Part shown: in pieces, positions 38,301 to 45,766 of the stretch
How the letters are laid out: each line of letters starts with the position of its first letter
Numbering within the stretch: position 1 is the first letter of the stretch
DNA from: DASVNK01 sp964478815
Lineage (GTDB): Bacteria; Verrucomicrobiota; Verrucomicrobiia; Limisphaerales; SXQI01
Assembly (NCBI GenBank): GCA_964478815.1
Contig: CAYZKY010000003.1
Span: 1 to 64,000, forward strand
Reading direction: 5' to 3'
DNA length: 64,000 nt
Program-made: the position numbers and the translations under genes
Notes under the pieces: generated by a model
Told to the model about the DNA's origin: nothing
What the model saw: the letters and a program-made list of their open reading frames with translations, nothing else
The model's database searches: none

Positions 38301-39626
38301 GGTGGTGTACCGGATCACCGCGTCTGCCGTCTCGGTGGTGATAGTCACATGGAAGTTCGTGTCATAAAAACCCCGGTCGTGGCTGAACTTGGTATCGGCC
38401 ACCACTCCCGGAAAGACCGGCCCGTTGGTCGCGCCCGGCGTCGGCGGACGCAAAAAGCCAAGCGTGCCGCCGCTGCCCAAACCGTAACCGATGTTCTTCG
38501 GGAGTTTCGGAAAGATCGGCGTTTCCGGATAATCCGCCGGGAACTGCTGGACGACCTTCGCGCCATCGGTGAGGGCCAGATATTCGCCATCGAGATCGAG
38601 GCGGAAATTGGTGTGCCATTCCGTGTCCCGGCGATCCTTGCCCGAGGCGAAGACGATGAGGAACCCATGCGCCGCCAGCCGCCGCTGGGGAAACGGCCAC
38701 AGGGCCGGACGGCGCGGATCGTCGGTGAGCGCGAACCCTTCGAGCTGAATCGCGAATGGATTCGGATTGCGGATCTCGATCCAGTCCGGGGTGTCGCCAT
38801 CGGCGTCCTTGAGGCCGCCCTGGTTGTCGGCGATGAATTCGTTGATCTCGGGAGGCAGCGCCGTCGCGTTGACCGAGACCTGCGCAAACGCAGACGCGCT
38901 GGCTCCCCCGTTCGAGGCGGTCAGGGTGTAGGTGGTGGAGCGATCCGGACGGACTTCGATCTGCCCCTGCGTGGCCTCCACCGCTCCGGGGAAAGGCGAA
39001 ATGGTCGCCGAAGTCGCCCCCAGAATCTCCCAGCGCAACACGCTCGGTTCCCCGGCGACGATCGCGTCCGGCTCGGCCTGGAACACGCGAATCTGGGGCG
39101 GCGGGATGCCATAGGCCTCCAGCTCCGCGATCTGCGGATTGTAGGCCGCGTCGCTTAAGTTAACGATTCGAATGAATCGCCCGGCGAAGGAACCGGCTGG
39201 ATCGGCATTGCCCCGCACGATATCGACGCCCGAGACTCCCGAGTGGCTCCCATCCGTGCGCACCGCGGCCCGCCAGTTCCGCGCGCCGGACTCGCCTCCG
39301 GCATCGGCGTACAGTTCGACCGCGAAGTTGCTCAAACGCTCCGGGCAGCAGCCATCGGCGCGATTTCGCAAAACGATGCGATCCAATTCGTAGGTGCTCC
39401 CGAGATCGACCTCGAAGTAGTAACCCAGCGTGTCCGACCCGGCGAGCGGGTGCGAGAAGGTCGAAGGATCGCCATCCGTCACCCCTTCCGGCTGCAAACC
39501 ATTCCAGGTCGCCCCCGAAACTTCGACCGGCGCGTTGAGCGCCAGATTGCCCTGCGCTTCCGCACGCCACCCAGCCGCCACCCAGGCGATAAGCGCCACC
39601 ATTCCCAAAATCGATCGTTTCATCAT
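35313..39626 (-). CDS. exported CotH-kinase / lamin-tail / F5-8C protein
   Basis: 1437 aa from the ATG at 39626, with GGAG ten bases upstream; a GTG at 39635 is too close to that site. Signal peptide about 1-24 (ending AEAQG). Order of modules: F5/8 type C discoidin-like domain (about 25-170); Ig-like domain (175-250); lamin-tail domain (about 255-390, PEINEFIADNQGG); chitobiase C-terminal-like domain (about 400-480); CotH domain (about 555-800, KKNFRLYFRAEHG and MYLNGTYWGLYHLRERWG); a second chitobiase-like piece; a galactose-binding-like domain (DDGAIVYINGREA); a second lamin-tail domain (ELVISELNYD); and a C-terminal tail with DRDADGFPAIVEYALGTSD. CotH proteins phosphorylate protein partners in spores; here an exported surface protein is inferred. 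Confidence 0.85.
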   Translation of the reverse strand: MMKRSILGMVALIAWVAAGWRAEAQGNLALNAPVEVSGATWNGLQPEGVTDGDPSTFSHPLAGSDTLGYYFEVDLGSTYELDRIVLRNRADGCCPERLSNFAVELYADAGGESGARNWRAAVRTDGSHSGVSGVDIVRGNADPAGSFAGRFIRIVNLSDAAYNPQIAELEAYGIPPPQIRVFQAEPDAIVAGEPSVLRWEILGATSATISPFPGAVEATQGQIEVRPDRSTTYTLTASNGGASASAFAQVSVNATALPPEINEFIADNQGGLKDADGDTPDWIEIRNPNPFAIQLEGFALTDDPRRPALWPFPQRRLAAHGFLIVFASGKDRRDTEWHTNFRLDLDGEYLALTDGAKVVQQFPADYPETPIFPKLPKNIGYGLGSGGTLGFLRPPTPGATNGPVFPGVVADTKFSHDRGFYDTNFHVTITTETADAVIRYTTNRTRPTATTGLLYTGPIAITNTTVLRAAAFKADWAPTDVDTHTYLFLSNVIASSVMRTTVTRHATYGPQVRSGLLDVPTVSIVTTTGVTGTSEAKASFEWLRTDGTANTQEDCGVRNFGGAFTDFAKKNFRLYFRAEHGAEKLRWPLFDDYPQDLAPAQEFDQLELRSGSHDMEMRGFYLSNIFVDDTMLEMGQLNPHGRFVHMYLNGTYWGLYHLRERWGAAMHESYLGGSKDDYESINGNWNVGGWAEPGTAYDGDGSVWAQIKRDRGNYAKVKDLLDVPQYVDFMLMWMFGGAEDEYRCVGPNVPGSGFKFYLNDADGWFCGPYYCAAGNRTGRGAPGRSGGDGPGSIFSMLFREGHPDYRVLLADRIGRALVGDGALTSSRNIARLRARTDQIQRAFLAESARWNYLTPAEWASRRDNALNSWLPGRTTQVLADYRSAGFYPALDRPVLNRQGGVVEEGFQIVFTPPRRGSLYYTLDGSDPRLPGGAASPRAAVISSGQAGETIIPAGARWRWFTDAAGLGSSAVVNGAAGWTASNWKHPDFNDAAWREGAAQFGYGEGDEATVIPFGPDANAKWISSYYRHRFDLANLQNIASVELRLKRDDGAIVYINGREAVRSALPAGVVTGSTLAESISDDGQGFSAFTIPASLLVAGRNVVAVELHQAGATSSDTSFDLDLQVFRSNAPQTSNAPPPLARNTIVKARTKDGNEWSALNEAFFQVGSEAIAPGELVISELNYDLERGGGEFVEIANRSPRALNLRGVRFTEGIRFAFPERRDTLVAPGERLVLVEDLFRFQRRYGLEVPVAGVYAGALSRTGEQLTWMAGTNLIASFAYSFGGSWPLASTNQTLVFARPELGQENPLAWRASGISGGAPGAPDSTHFAGDPAEDRDADGFPAIVEYALGTSDTDPAAGLGAVEASVLLDGTLTLSFPRNVLADDAPLTCEASMDLSTWFPAGFLRSEPIDSSRSRETWGIRIPGQPALFLRLNVRP

Positions 39627-39729
39627 GTCGCACACTCTCCGGCCGAACCCGGATGCTAATCCAAAAACACAGCAGGTTCCGCACCCGCCTGACTATTGCC
39701 CAAAACGCCGCTTCTTGTAAGGTATCGGC

Positions 39730-40098
39730 GTGAAATACCGGATTGCAGCGTTGGCTCTCAGCTTCCTGCTCTTTCAGGCGGGCTGCGCCACCCGGACGGG
39801 ATTCCAGCCATCCAAGTTCGGCTTTGTGCGGCTGGGGATGTCCAAGCCGGAGGCCCTGGCTCTGCTCGGGCCGCCCCGGGAAGCGGGCGTGTCGGAAATA
39901 GCCATCAATAGCGCCGGCGACATGCGGAAGCGCGAAGTGCTGCGCTACGCCGCCGGAGCGGGACGCAACCTTCAGTACTACGTGGTGCTGTTTAGCGACG
40001 GCCAGGTCGAGGATTTTGGCCCGCAAGTGGGGAGACTGGAACTCGAAGGCGTTTTTAGCCCGTACCCCGCGGAGACTCCGCCGCCGGCCGCGCCGTAA
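39730..40098 (+). CDS. small lipoprotein, BamE/SmpA-like fold possible
   Basis: 122 aa from a GTG start with AAGG upstream. Signal peptide with lipobox FQAGC (Cys19). The mature part contains FGFVRLGMSKPEALALLGPP, the pattern seen at the start of BamE/SmpA-like domains (a helix-initiating GMSxxE and a GxP), followed by a beta-rich YYVVLFSDGQVEDFG segment. It probably sits in the outer membrane. It precedes the HtrA protease by 32 bp on the same strand, so co-transcription is likely. BamE identity is not claimed because the fold is shared by many lipoproteins. Confidence 0.65.
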   Translation: MKYRIAALALSFLLFQAGCATRTGFQPSKFGFVRLGMSKPEALALLGPPREAGVSEIAINSAGDMRKREVLRYAAGAGRNLQYYVVLFSDGQVEDFGPQVGRLELEGVFSPYPAETPPPAAP

Positions 40099-40130
40099 AC
40101 CCGATGCCGTGCTGAACTCAGGTTTTCGGT

Positions 40131-41483
40131 ATGCCAGTCCTTCCCGCCTCTCATCGTGTCCCGCGGTTCCTGAACCTTCTCCGCCTCGCGGCTTTGGCGG
40201 CGTGGTTGCTCGGGGCGACTTCCTTCCCGGCCGCCGAAGTGCGCCGAGACCAGACCGTGCGCGCGATCGAGCAGGTCATGCCCAGCGTGGTGAACATCAG
40301 TTCGAAAACGGTCGTGCGCCGGCAAGGTTACTTTTTCGATTGGTGGCGGGAGAATTGGTCACCGTTTTACCAGGCCCTGCCCCCGCAGTACAGCGCCGGA
40401 TCGGGCGTGATCATTGATGAAGAAGGCTACGTGCTCACCAATGTCCACGTCGTCGAAGGCGCGGACGAAATCGTCGTGACCCTGGCGGACAAACGCACCT
40501 TCCCGGCGGACCTGGTCATCGGCACGCGCAAGAGCGACGTGGCCCTGCTGAAGTTGCGAGCCCAGCCGGGCGAACGATTCGTGCCGATCCGGTTCGCCGG
40601 CGATGATGACCTCCTGCTGGGCGAGACCGTCTTGGCGCTCGGGAATCCGTTCGGCCTGGGCGGTTCGGTCAGCAAGGGGATTCTAAGTTCGAAGACCAGG
40701 CGTTCGAGCCCGAACGACGCCACCTTGGACATTGAGGATTGGATCCAGACCGATGCGGCTATCAATCCCGGCAACAGCGGCGGCCCGCTGGTGAATCTGG
40801 AAGGCGAGTTGATCGGGCTCAACGTGGCGATGTTCAAGGATGGCCAGGGGATCGGCTTTGCCATCCCGGTCAAACGGCTCTCGGAATCGCTGGGGGAGAT
40901 CTTCACGCCGGAAACGCTCAAGTCGCTCTGGTTCGGCGCGCAATTCAAGTCCGGCACGAACGGAATCAGCGTGCTGACGGTCGAACCGGACAGCCCGGCG
41001 GATAAGGGAGACCTGCGTAAAGGCGATCTGATCCTGCGCCTGAACAAAGAGGTCCCGAAAAGTGCCTTTGCCCTGCTCCGGGAAATCCTCGCCCACAGCG
41101 ATGACGACCTGGTCTTCGGCATCCGGCGCGGCCGGGAAAACCGCTCGGCGTCGGTTCGCCTGGTGCCCGAAGAGTCCTTCTTCAATGCGGACCTGATCGA
41201 ACGAAAGATCGGCGCAACGGTGCAGCCGGTCGCGCCCCGGGCGGCCGCGTCTCTCGGGCTGAGGGGCGGGCTGGTCGTGACCGGGATCGTGCGGGACAGC
41301 CCGGCCGACCACGCCGGCTTTCAGCAAGGGTTGATCATGGAAGGGTTCGACAATCAGGCGGTCAACACCGTCGCCGGAGCCGCCCGGCTCCTTCACCGCA
41401 AACGGCGGGGCGAAACCGTCCGCATCTCCCTGATCGTGCCCAACCCGGCCCGCCGCACCGCCGTCGAACTGACGGTGCAGTAG
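40131..41483 (+). CDS. HtrA/DegP-family periplasmic serine protease with PDZ domains
   Basis: 450 aa: a hydrophobic N-terminal signal (about 10-35), a trypsin-like domain with His106 (LTNVHVVEG), Asp136 (SDVALLK) and Ser216 (GNSGGPL), then two PDZ domains (about 265-350 and 370-450, with SPADKGDLRKGDLIL and SPADHAGFQQGLIMEGF). The family degrades or refolds misfolded envelope proteins under stress. Length and layout are standard. It is downstream of the small lipoprotein and converges on the zinc-ribbon kinase gene, with 47 bp between the stop codons. Confidence 0.93.
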   Translation: MPVLPASHRVPRFLNLLRLAALAAWLLGATSFPAAEVRRDQTVRAIEQVMPSVVNISSKTVVRRQGYFFDWWRENWSPFYQALPPQYSAGSGVIIDEEGYVLTNVHVVEGADEIVVTLADKRTFPADLVIGTRKSDVALLKLRAQPGERFVPIRFAGDDDLLLGETVLALGNPFGLGGSVSKGILSSKTRRSSPNDATLDIEDWIQTDAAINPGNSGGPLVNLEGELIGLNVAMFKDGQGIGFAIPVKRLSESLGEIFTPETLKSLWFGAQFKSGTNGISVLTVEPDSPADKGDLRKGDLILRLNKEVPKSAFALLREILAHSDDDLVFGIRRGRENRSASVRLVPEESFFNADLIERKIGATVQPVAPRAAASLGLRGGLVVTGIVRDSPADHAGFQQGLIMEGFDNQAVNTVAGAARLLHRKRRGETVRISLIVPNPARRTAVELTVQ

Positions 41484-41530
41484 ATCCGGTTTTCATCGGC
41501 TCTCCCGGCCAGAGCGGTTCAAGAAATACG

Positions 41531-42559
41531 CTAACGCTTCCACCAGCGCCCCGAGCGCACGGCCGGTTCGGCCGTTTGCTGGCTCCGCAATTGGCTGACC
41601 AGCAACTGGCTGCGCGCGGCCTCCAGCGCCATGATGATTTCGTCGTAGCTCTGGAAGCGCTCCGCCGGATTTTTCGCCATCGCGCGCGTCAGGACGTCGC
41701 TCGTCGGCTGCGAAATCTCGGGCACCACTTCGTTCGGCGAAGTCAGCGGCGTATGGATGTGAGCCGAGACGACGGCCTCCACCGTGGGCGCTTCGAACGG
41801 CACATGGCCGGTGATCGCGTGATACAACGTGCCGGCCAGGCTGTACATATCGGAAAGAAAGTCCTCCCGTTCGCGTTTGATCTTTTCCGGCGCGATGTAA
41901 TAGGGCGTGCCCCAGACGGTCGTATCGTCGTCGTTGCTCCCCTCGGCTTTGCGCGCCAGTCCGAAGTCGATCAGCTTGGGCTCGTTTTCGTCGTTATACA
42001 GGATGTTCCCCGGCTTGATGTCGCGATGCAGTAAATTCTTCTTCAGCGCCGAATTGAGCGCGGCCGCCACCTTCACCCCGGCATCGAGCACATCCAGTTC
42101 CGGAACGCGCTGCTCCCGCTCGATCCGGCTGTCCAGGCTGCCGGCATCGGCCAGCTCCATCACGAGGTAGAGCTGCCCCTCGAACTCGTCGAAGGTATAG
42201 ATATGGATGATGTTCGAGTGGTTCAGCGCGGCGGCGGCGCGGGCTTCGCGGTAGAAACTCTCAAGCGCCTGCTTGTCGTCGGCCAGCTCGCGTTTCATCA
42301 ACTTCACGGCCACCTCGCGCTCGAGATTCACATCGAACGAGCGGTAGACCGTGCCCATGCCGCCCGAGGCGATCTTGGCCCGCAGTTCGAACTGCCGCAA
42401 CTGCATCGGCATCATCAGCTTGAAGCCGCATTTGCCGCACGGCGTGGACTCCAGCGGCGCGAGATCGCCCGGAATGAAAATCCGCGCTCCGCATCCCCGG
42501 CAGGTCACCATGCGCAGGGGCTTTCGAGTATCGACATTGGCCGACATTGGCGCCGCCAT
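41531..42559 (-). CDS. Ser/Thr protein kinase with N-terminal zinc ribbon
   Basis: 342 aa from the ATG at 42559, which has GAGG seven bases upstream; an adjacent in-frame ATG (42562) is possible and a longer open frame upstream looks non-coding. Residues 20-44 hold two Cys-x2-Cys pairs (CRGC and CGKC), a likely zinc ribbon. The kinase domain follows with SGGMGTVYRS, Lys86 (VAVK), HRDIKPGN (Asp180, Asn185), DFG (Asp198) and an APE motif, so it should be active. No transmembrane segment is seen. It is monocistronic, converging with the HtrA gene and divergent from the Nudix gene. Confidence 0.9.
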   Translation of the reverse strand: MAAPMSANVDTRKPLRMVTCRGCGARIFIPGDLAPLESTPCGKCGFKLMMPMQLRQFELRAKIASGGMGTVYRSFDVNLEREVAVKLMKRELADDKQALESFYREARAAAALNHSNIIHIYTFDEFEGQLYLVMELADAGSLDSRIEREQRVPELDVLDAGVKVAAALNSALKKNLLHRDIKPGNILYNDENEPKLIDFGLARKAEGSNDDDTTVWGTPYYIAPEKIKREREDFLSDMYSLAGTLYHAITGHVPFEAPTVEAVVSAHIHTPLTSPNEVVPEISQPTSDVLTRAMAKNPAERFQSYDEIIMALEAARSQLLVSQLRSQQTAEPAVRSGRWWKR

Positions 42560-42723
42560 CATAACACCTCGCCTCGTTCGGACAAGCACGGCCCCGTTTC
42601 GGCGCGCGAATCTGTCGCGGTTTCGATCAACATCGATCCCATCACGCTTGTTTTGCCGCATAACTCGTGCCGAACGCCCGATGCTTGCGCCGGTTTTATT
42701 TCCATGCTTGCCTTGCCGCGCCG

Positions 42724-43227
42724 ATGCCGCGCCTGTCCAATCTCACCGTTACCACCTTGCTCTACTGCTTTAACCGGCAGGACGAAACGCTGCTGCTCCA
42801 GCGCACGCGCGAGCCCAACCGCGGCCTCTGGAGCCCCTGCGGCGGCAAGGTGATGACCGAGATCGGCGAATCTCCGCACGCCGCCGCGGCCCGGGAAGCT
42901 CATGAGGAAGCTGGCTTGAGCCTGCAACCTTCAGATCTTCATCTGTGCGGCCTCGTCACCGAAACGGGAGACGCCGGCCAGCCGCACTGGCTCATGTTCC
43001 TCTTCGAAGTCCGGCATCGCCTGACCACGCTGCCGCCGCCGCACGAGGAAGGCACTTTCGCCTTTGTCGCGCGCGATGAACTCGCCGCGCTGCCGCTCCC
43101 GCGGACGGATCGGGAGCAGCTCTGGCCGCTCTTCTGGAAATATCGCGGCGGTTTTTTTGCGGCGCATTGCCGCAGCCAACCCCAGGGCCAGGACGAATGG
43201 ACGATCGAGGAGGCCCGCCATGCCTGA
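42724..43227 (+). CDS. Nudix hydrolase (MutT-like)
   Basis: 167 aa. The Nudix signature is visible from GGKVMTEIGES to REAHEEAGL, but the first spacing is two residues longer than the standard GX5EX7REUXEEXGU, which may alter loop geometry. The family hydrolyses nucleoside diphosphates linked to another moiety; an 8-oxo-dGTP-type substrate is likely from overall similarity but not proven. The ATG at 42724 begins directly before the beta-strand LTVTTLLYCF; the frame upstream looks non-coding. Its last 8 bp overlap tadA. Confidence 0.85.
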   Translation: MPRLSNLTVTTLLYCFNRQDETLLLQRTREPNRGLWSPCGGKVMTEIGESPHAAAAREAHEEAGLSLQPSDLHLCGLVTETGDAGQPHWLMFLFEVRHRLTTLPPPHEEGTFAFVARDELAALPLPRTDREQLWPLFWKYRGGFFAAHCRSQPQGQDEWTIEEARHA

Positions 43228-43741
43228 CGAGCCATTGATCGACCTCCAGAGCGACCACTACTTCATGGGCGAGGCCCTCCGGCAAGCCCTGCGCGCCTAT
43301 GAAGCCGAGGAAGTCCCCATCGGCGCGGTCATCGTGCGGCAGGGCCGCATCATCGCCCGCGCCTTTAACCAGGTCGAAACCCTCCGCGACGCCACCGCCC
43401 ATGCGGAGATGCTCGCCATCACCCAGGCCGAGGAAAGCATCGGCGATTGGCGCCTGACCGACGCCACCCTCTACGTCACCAAAGAGCCCTGCCCCATGTG
43501 CGCCGGAGCGATCGTCCATGTGCGGCTGGCGCGCGTGGTATTCGGTGCCGGCGACGCCAAGGCCGGAGCGGCCGGCGGCGTCATGAACCTCCTCCAATTT
43601 CCCACGCTGAACCATCGCGCCGAAATCACCTCCGGCGTCCGCCTGGACGAATGCCGCAACCTGCTTCGCACTTTCTTCGCTGAACAACGGGCCAAGAAAC
43701 CAACCGAAACCCCGCCCAACGGTGATAACCCTCCGCTCTAA
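43220..43741 (+). CDS. tadA: tRNA-specific adenosine deaminase
   Basis: 173 aa cytidine-deaminase fold enzyme that converts A34 to inosine in tRNA-Arg(ACG). Zinc-binding and catalytic residues are His61 and Glu63 (TAHAEML) and Cys91/Cys94 (EPCPMCAGA); VPIGAV and the FGAGDAKAGA loop are typical of TadA. The ATG lies inside the end of the Nudix gene (8-bp overlap), so the pair is co-translated. A guanine deaminase is the alternative but the motifs fit TadA better. Confidence 0.92.
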   Translation: MPDEPLIDLQSDHYFMGEALRQALRAYEAEEVPIGAVIVRQGRIIARAFNQVETLRDATAHAEMLAITQAEESIGDWRLTDATLYVTKEPCPMCAGAIVHVRLARVVFGAGDAKAGAAGGVMNLLQFPTLNHRAEITSGVRLDECRNLLRTFFAEQRAKKPTETPPNGDNPPL

Positions 43742-43959
43742 ACGCACTAGATACCGAACGCCAGCCTCTGTTGGCCCGCCTGTTGGAAAAACTCATTGGC
43801 AACGATGATGTGGAGCGGGCGGCTTACGAGTCTGGGAGTGTGTGAATCACTTTGGGTGAAGCGGTCGAGCGAGCGACCTTGCTGGTGGTGGATGGGCTGA
43901 TCAGGAGTTCTTCCCGCAAGAGCGTTGCGCCGGAAAATCGGTTCGTTTAGTTTCGCCGC

Positions 43960-44838
43960 ATGATGCAACTGGCGGCGCGCTGGCGCCCGGTGTTTTTCGC
44001 GCTGTTCGGCCTCGCGCTGGCGGGATGTATTCCGCTGGATCGCGGCAGTCTGGAAGGCGAGAAAGATCCGCATTATCTGGATGGCCAGCGCCGTGCCGCC
44101 AGCCTCGATTATGATGGCGCCATTCAGTCGTTCGAGAAGGCGCTGCAGACCAACCCGGGCAACGCCGCGGCGCATCTGGAACTCGGCCTGCTCTACGACG
44201 AACGGAAACGCGATCCGGCCACGGCCATCTACCATTACCAGCGGCACCTGAAGCTGCGCCCGGATTCGCCGATGGCGGACGTGCTCGACCCGAAGATCAT
44301 GGCCTGCAAACGCGAACTGGCCCAAGGCGTCGCGTTCGTCGTGGGGCCGAGAGATTTTCAGCGCGATCTGGAGCGGATGACCGCCACCAACCAATTGTTC
44401 CAGGCCCGGATTCAGCAACTGGAATCGGAATTGGCGCAACGGGCCGCCGTGGTTCAGGCCCCGGTGCCGCCCGCGGTCCCCTCCCCCACTCCGCGGGCGG
44501 TCGACCCTGCCCCGGCACCGACGGTGGCGCAGAGACCCACCGAGAGTCGTCCGCCCCCCGCAAATCCTCAGGCGCAGCGCCCTCCCCGGACAAAACCCAA
44601 TCCGGCTCCGTCGAATAATTCCGGCGATTGGGTGCCCACCTTCACCACGCCACCCGCGAAATCCGCCCCGAAAGCCCGGTCCGCCGCGCGCGGCTCCTAC
44701 ACGGTCAAAGCGGGCGACACGCTGGTCTCGATCGCGCGCCGATACAACGTGACGCCGCAGGCCCTCTCCGCCGCCAACCCATCGATTCGGTCGGGACAGG
44801 TTCGCACGGGGCAAACCTTGGCGATCCCCGCGCGGTAA
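43960..44838 (+). CDS. lipoprotein with TPR and C-terminal LysM domain
   Basis: 292 aa. Lipobox LALAGC near residue 23 predicts an outer-membrane lipoprotein. A TPR pair follows (about 40-105, AIQSFEKALQTNPGNAAAHL), then a coiled segment (about 130-160, Gln-rich), a Pro-rich linker, and a LysM domain at the end (about 247-292, YTVKAGDTLVSIARRYNVTP), which should bind peptidoglycan. The layout suggests an envelope scaffold linking the outer membrane to the cell wall. It is 218 bp downstream of tadA with nothing recognisable between. Confidence 0.85.
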   Translation: MMQLAARWRPVFFALFGLALAGCIPLDRGSLEGEKDPHYLDGQRRAASLDYDGAIQSFEKALQTNPGNAAAHLELGLLYDERKRDPATAIYHYQRHLKLRPDSPMADVLDPKIMACKRELAQGVAFVVGPRDFQRDLERMTATNQLFQARIQQLESELAQRAAVVQAPVPPAVPSPTPRAVDPAPAPTVAQRPTESRPPPANPQAQRPPRTKPNPAPSNNSGDWVPTFTTPPAKSAPKARSAARGSYTVKAGDTLVSIARRYNVTPQALSAANPSIRSGQVRTGQTLAIPAR

Positions 44839-44871
44839 GCGGCGACGCCCATCAGTTTTCTGTGCTGCCAG

Positions 44872-44887
44872 ACGCACACTTGTCTTT
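44872..44887 (+). promoter_or_regulatory. ACGCACACTTG leader element upstream of pseudopilin 1
   Basis: The 11-mer ACGCACACTTG followed by two bases and TTT lies 53 nt before the pseudopilin ATG. The same 11-mer, also followed by two bases and TTT, lies 46 nt before the start of the other pseudopilin gene. Both leaders end in ATTTATG and lack a Shine-Dalgarno sequence. Its role is unknown. Confidence 0.4.
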
Positions 44888-44935
44888 ACATCGTGAATCG
44901 AAAATGGTGAGATCGTCCTGACCAAACAAAAATTT

Positions 44936-45736
44936 ATGCGGATGGAACGCTTATCCACGAAACCCGGCCTGCGACGCTGGGGCTTTACCTTGATCGAACT
45001 GCTGGTGGTGATCGCGATTATCGCCATCCTCGCCGGCATGCTCCTCCCGGCGCTGGCCAAGGCCAAGCAGAAGGCCGGCGCGACCAAATGCGCCAACAAC
45101 CTGAAGCAGCTTCAGTTGTGCTGGATCATGTACGCGCATGACGAGGACGACCGGCTCGTGCTGAACCATCTCGGCAATTTGAATTCGTGGATCGCGGGCA
45201 ATGTCGGCGGGCTGCCGGGCGTCACGAACGAGGCGGACATCAAGAATGCCAAGCTGTTCAAGTATAACGGCACGGTGGATATCTATCGCTGCCCGAACGA
45301 CCCGGGCTTCAAGCAGGCCAGTCGCATTTACAAGCGAGTGCGCAATTTCTCGATGAGCGGGCGCATGTCCGGCGGTCCAGAGGCGCAGTTCGTCAATCCG
45401 ACGCTGAAGTATTTTACCAAGCTTTCGAACATCAACTCTCCGTCTCCGTCGCAGGCGTTCGTCTTCGTGGATGAAGGCAACGAAAGCATCGATGACGGAT
45501 TCTTCGCGGTCCGGGCCGACGTGCGGAACAGCGGCTTCTGGCAAAATACTCCGGGCAGTCGGCACGGGAACAGCTTTCAGGTTTCGTTTGCCGACGGCCA
45601 CACCGAATATTGGCGCCACCTCGAGCCGACCTCCAATCCGAAGAATCTCAAGGGCTGGGACAAGACCACCAAGGCAGGTGATCGCGATTTGGAACGCTTC
45701 CGTCTTGCGACGCACATTCCGGAAAAGCCGTTCTGA
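44936..45736 (+). CDS. type II secretion/pilin-like pseudopilin with H-X9-DG motif
   Basis: 266 aa. A basic leader is followed by GFTLIELLVVIAIIAILAGM (Gly16 is the prepilin peptidase cleavage site, Glu21 is the +5 glutamate), then LLPALAKAKQKA and the globular part. Near the end HGNSFQVSFADG gives the H-X9-DG signature of the DUF1559-like pseudopilins abundant in Planctomycetes, Verrucomicrobia and Lentisphaerae. The genome-wide number of such proteins makes a surface or secretion role likely, but the exact function is unknown. It converges on trpE (30 bp). Confidence 0.88.
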   Translation: MRMERLSTKPGLRRWGFTLIELLVVIAIIAILAGMLLPALAKAKQKAGATKCANNLKQLQLCWIMYAHDEDDRLVLNHLGNLNSWIAGNVGGLPGVTNEADIKNAKLFKYNGTVDIYRCPNDPGFKQASRIYKRVRNFSMSGRMSGGPEAQFVNPTLKYFTKLSNINSPSPSQAFVFVDEGNESIDDGFFAVRADVRNSGFWQNTPGSRHGNSFQVSFADGHTEYWRHLEPTSNPKNLKGWDKTTKAGDRDLERFRLATHIPEKPF

Positions 45737-45766
45737 CCGGCAGCCGCCGATGCAACGCGCGAGCGA

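Noticed and set aside
35901..39158. 1085-codon open frame on the plus strand
   Set aside because: Antisense to the CotH protein; no domains, and composition typical of a shadow frame.
41499..41515. Small inverted repeat between htrA and the zinc-ribbon kinase as a bidirectional terminator
   Set aside because: Only five base pairs and no T-tract on either side.
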